From assembly GCA_023436385.1 (NCBI GenBank), contig JAEZJH010000033.1, positions 1 through 5,675 on the forward strand: a stretch of DNA of 5,675 nt. Direction: 5' to 3'. A program made the position numbers and the translations under genes. The DNA is from Pseudomonadota bacterium. Lineage in GTDB: Bacteria > Myxococcota > Myxococcia > Myxococcales > Vulgatibacteraceae. Every line of letters begins with the position of its first letter. The first letter of the stretch is position 1. Below are positions 5,223 to 5,675 of the stretch, in pieces. The notes under the pieces were generated by a model that saw only the letters and a list, made by a program, of their open reading frames with translations, did no database searches and was not told where the DNA came from.

Positions 5223-5377
5223 TCGACCATGGTACCGTCCGCCGCCGGTCCGCGAAAGGGCGGCGCCGCCCCATCGGAACCATCGACGGCGGCGGAGGGC
5301 AGGGGCTAGCGTTGGGCGCTCGACCCCGCCCGGCCGGCCGATCCGCGCGCCCGGCGTGGGGCTCGTTTCGTGCTCGT

Positions 5378-5418
5378 AGCTGCGTGACCCGGCCACCACC
5401 GGACCGGGCCGCGCAGCT
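5378..5418 (+). promoter_or_regulatory. Long imperfect hairpin just before the lipoprotein ribosome binding site
   Basis: Arms 5378-5394 and 5402-5418 can form 15 of 17 pairs (one of them G-U) with an A-C and a C-A mismatch, around a 7-base loop. The stem ends three bases before GGAGGG (5422-5427) of the lipoprotein gene, so folding could affect ribosome access. It could also be a terminator for upstream transcription, though no T-run follows. Confidence 0.45.
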
Positions 5419-5430
5419 TGCGGAGGGCTC

Positions 5431-5675
5431 GTGCGCCTGCTCTGCCTCCTCCTCGTCGCGAGCCTGGCGGCCGCCTGTGCCCCCGGGGTCGGGGCCTGGC
5501 GCGCCGACGGCGGGGTCGCCGCCGATCCGGCGGCCCGGAGCGCCGAGCCCCGGGCGGTCCATCGCGACGACCACGGCCACGGCCGGCTCGACGACGCCGA
5601 CGAGGTGGTTGGCTGTTTGGGGCAGGCGGCGGTGATCGGCGGGATCGCCGCGGTGATCTACCTGACCCGGTTCCG
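5431..5675 (+). CDS. Small lipoprotein, N-terminal part, runs off the window
   Basis: From a GTG at 5431 the frame is open to the edge, giving 81 residues; the in-frame stop before it is at 5377-5379. The start is a lipoprotein signal: MRLLCLLLVASLAAA then Cys16 as the likely lipidation site. A Gly/Ala/Asp-rich linker follows, then a His/Asp-rich patch (residues 44-58, HRDDHGHGRLDDADE) that might bind metal. A second hydrophobic stretch at 65-78 (QAAVIGGIAAVIYL) comes last and could be a membrane helix. GGAGGG is only 3 bases from the GTG, a short spacing. The gene diverges from the PhnD-like gene, about 210 bases away. I do not recognise the family. An overlapping frame is also open here but lacks a signal peptide or similar start. 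Confidence 0.6.
   Translation, partial: MRLLCLLLVASLAAACAPGVGAWRADGGVAADPAARSAEPRAVHRDDHGHGRLDDADEVVGCLGQAAVIGGIAAVIYLTRF

Noticed and set aside
5228..5236. GGTACC and CCATGG restriction-like sites together, suggesting a cloning junction
   Set aside because: Both flanks belong to the same GC-rich genomic context and the sites fall at a natural gene start; coincidence is sufficient.
5258..5271. 14-base palindrome GGGCGGCGCCGCCC
   Set aside because: Pure G/C palindromes are common by chance in DNA of this composition, and it has no clear relation to a start or promoter.

Overview
This is a GC-rich (visually about 70% G+C) bacterial chromosomal window with four complete, recognisable genes, one complete gene assigned to a family by its C-terminal domain, and a truncated gene at each edge. 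A myxobacterial or related deltaproteobacterial host (Myxococcota) is a reasonable inference. The grounds are base composition, a VKOR-thioredoxin fusion, several short lipoproteins and an actinobacterial/Bacillus-like FadH, but no marker gene proves it. I see no rRNA, tRNA, CRISPR array, insertion sequence or phage gene.

Left part (1-3145): a truncated gene reads leftward off the edge from a GTG at 116. A 303-base divergent spacer follows. Then comes a two-gene operon with overlapping stop and start (ATGA at 1718-1721): a five-helix vitamin K epoxide reductase (VKOR) homologue fused to a DsbA-like domain, and a cysteine-rich exported protein with an OmpA-like C-terminus. A GC-rich hairpin (2433-2463) separates this pair from a separately started TlpA/ResA-like thioredoxin lipoprotein. 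Together the three look like an envelope thiol-redox neighbourhood: the VKOR-DsbA fusion would make disulfides, the six-cysteine OmpA-like protein is a candidate client, and the TlpA-like lipoprotein would reduce or shuffle disulfides outside the inner membrane.

Middle (3146-4436): the convergent spacer between the lipoprotein and fadH holds a near-identical direct repeat and two strong inverted repeats. One is a perfect 17-bp stem built from the last codons and stop of fadH. fadH (minus strand) encodes a short-chain dehydrogenase with the catalytic residues of 2,4-dienoyl-CoA reductases, used in beta-oxidation of unsaturated fatty acids. Its upstream spacer carries a perfect 12-bp palindrome nested in an 8-bp inverted repeat, which may be an operator, and a degenerate noncoding duplication.

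Right part (4437-5675): a minus-strand PhnD-type periplasmic-binding-protein fold without any visible export signal or transporter partner diverges from the start of a small lipoprotein gene that runs off the right edge. That lipoprotein start is preceded by a long imperfect hairpin ending just before its ribosome binding site.

No large undescribed system is evident. The most interesting items are the envelope redox trio with a modified OmpA-like domain, the palindromic site upstream of fadH, the leaderless PhnD-like protein, and the hairpins placed at a stop codon and at a ribosome binding site.
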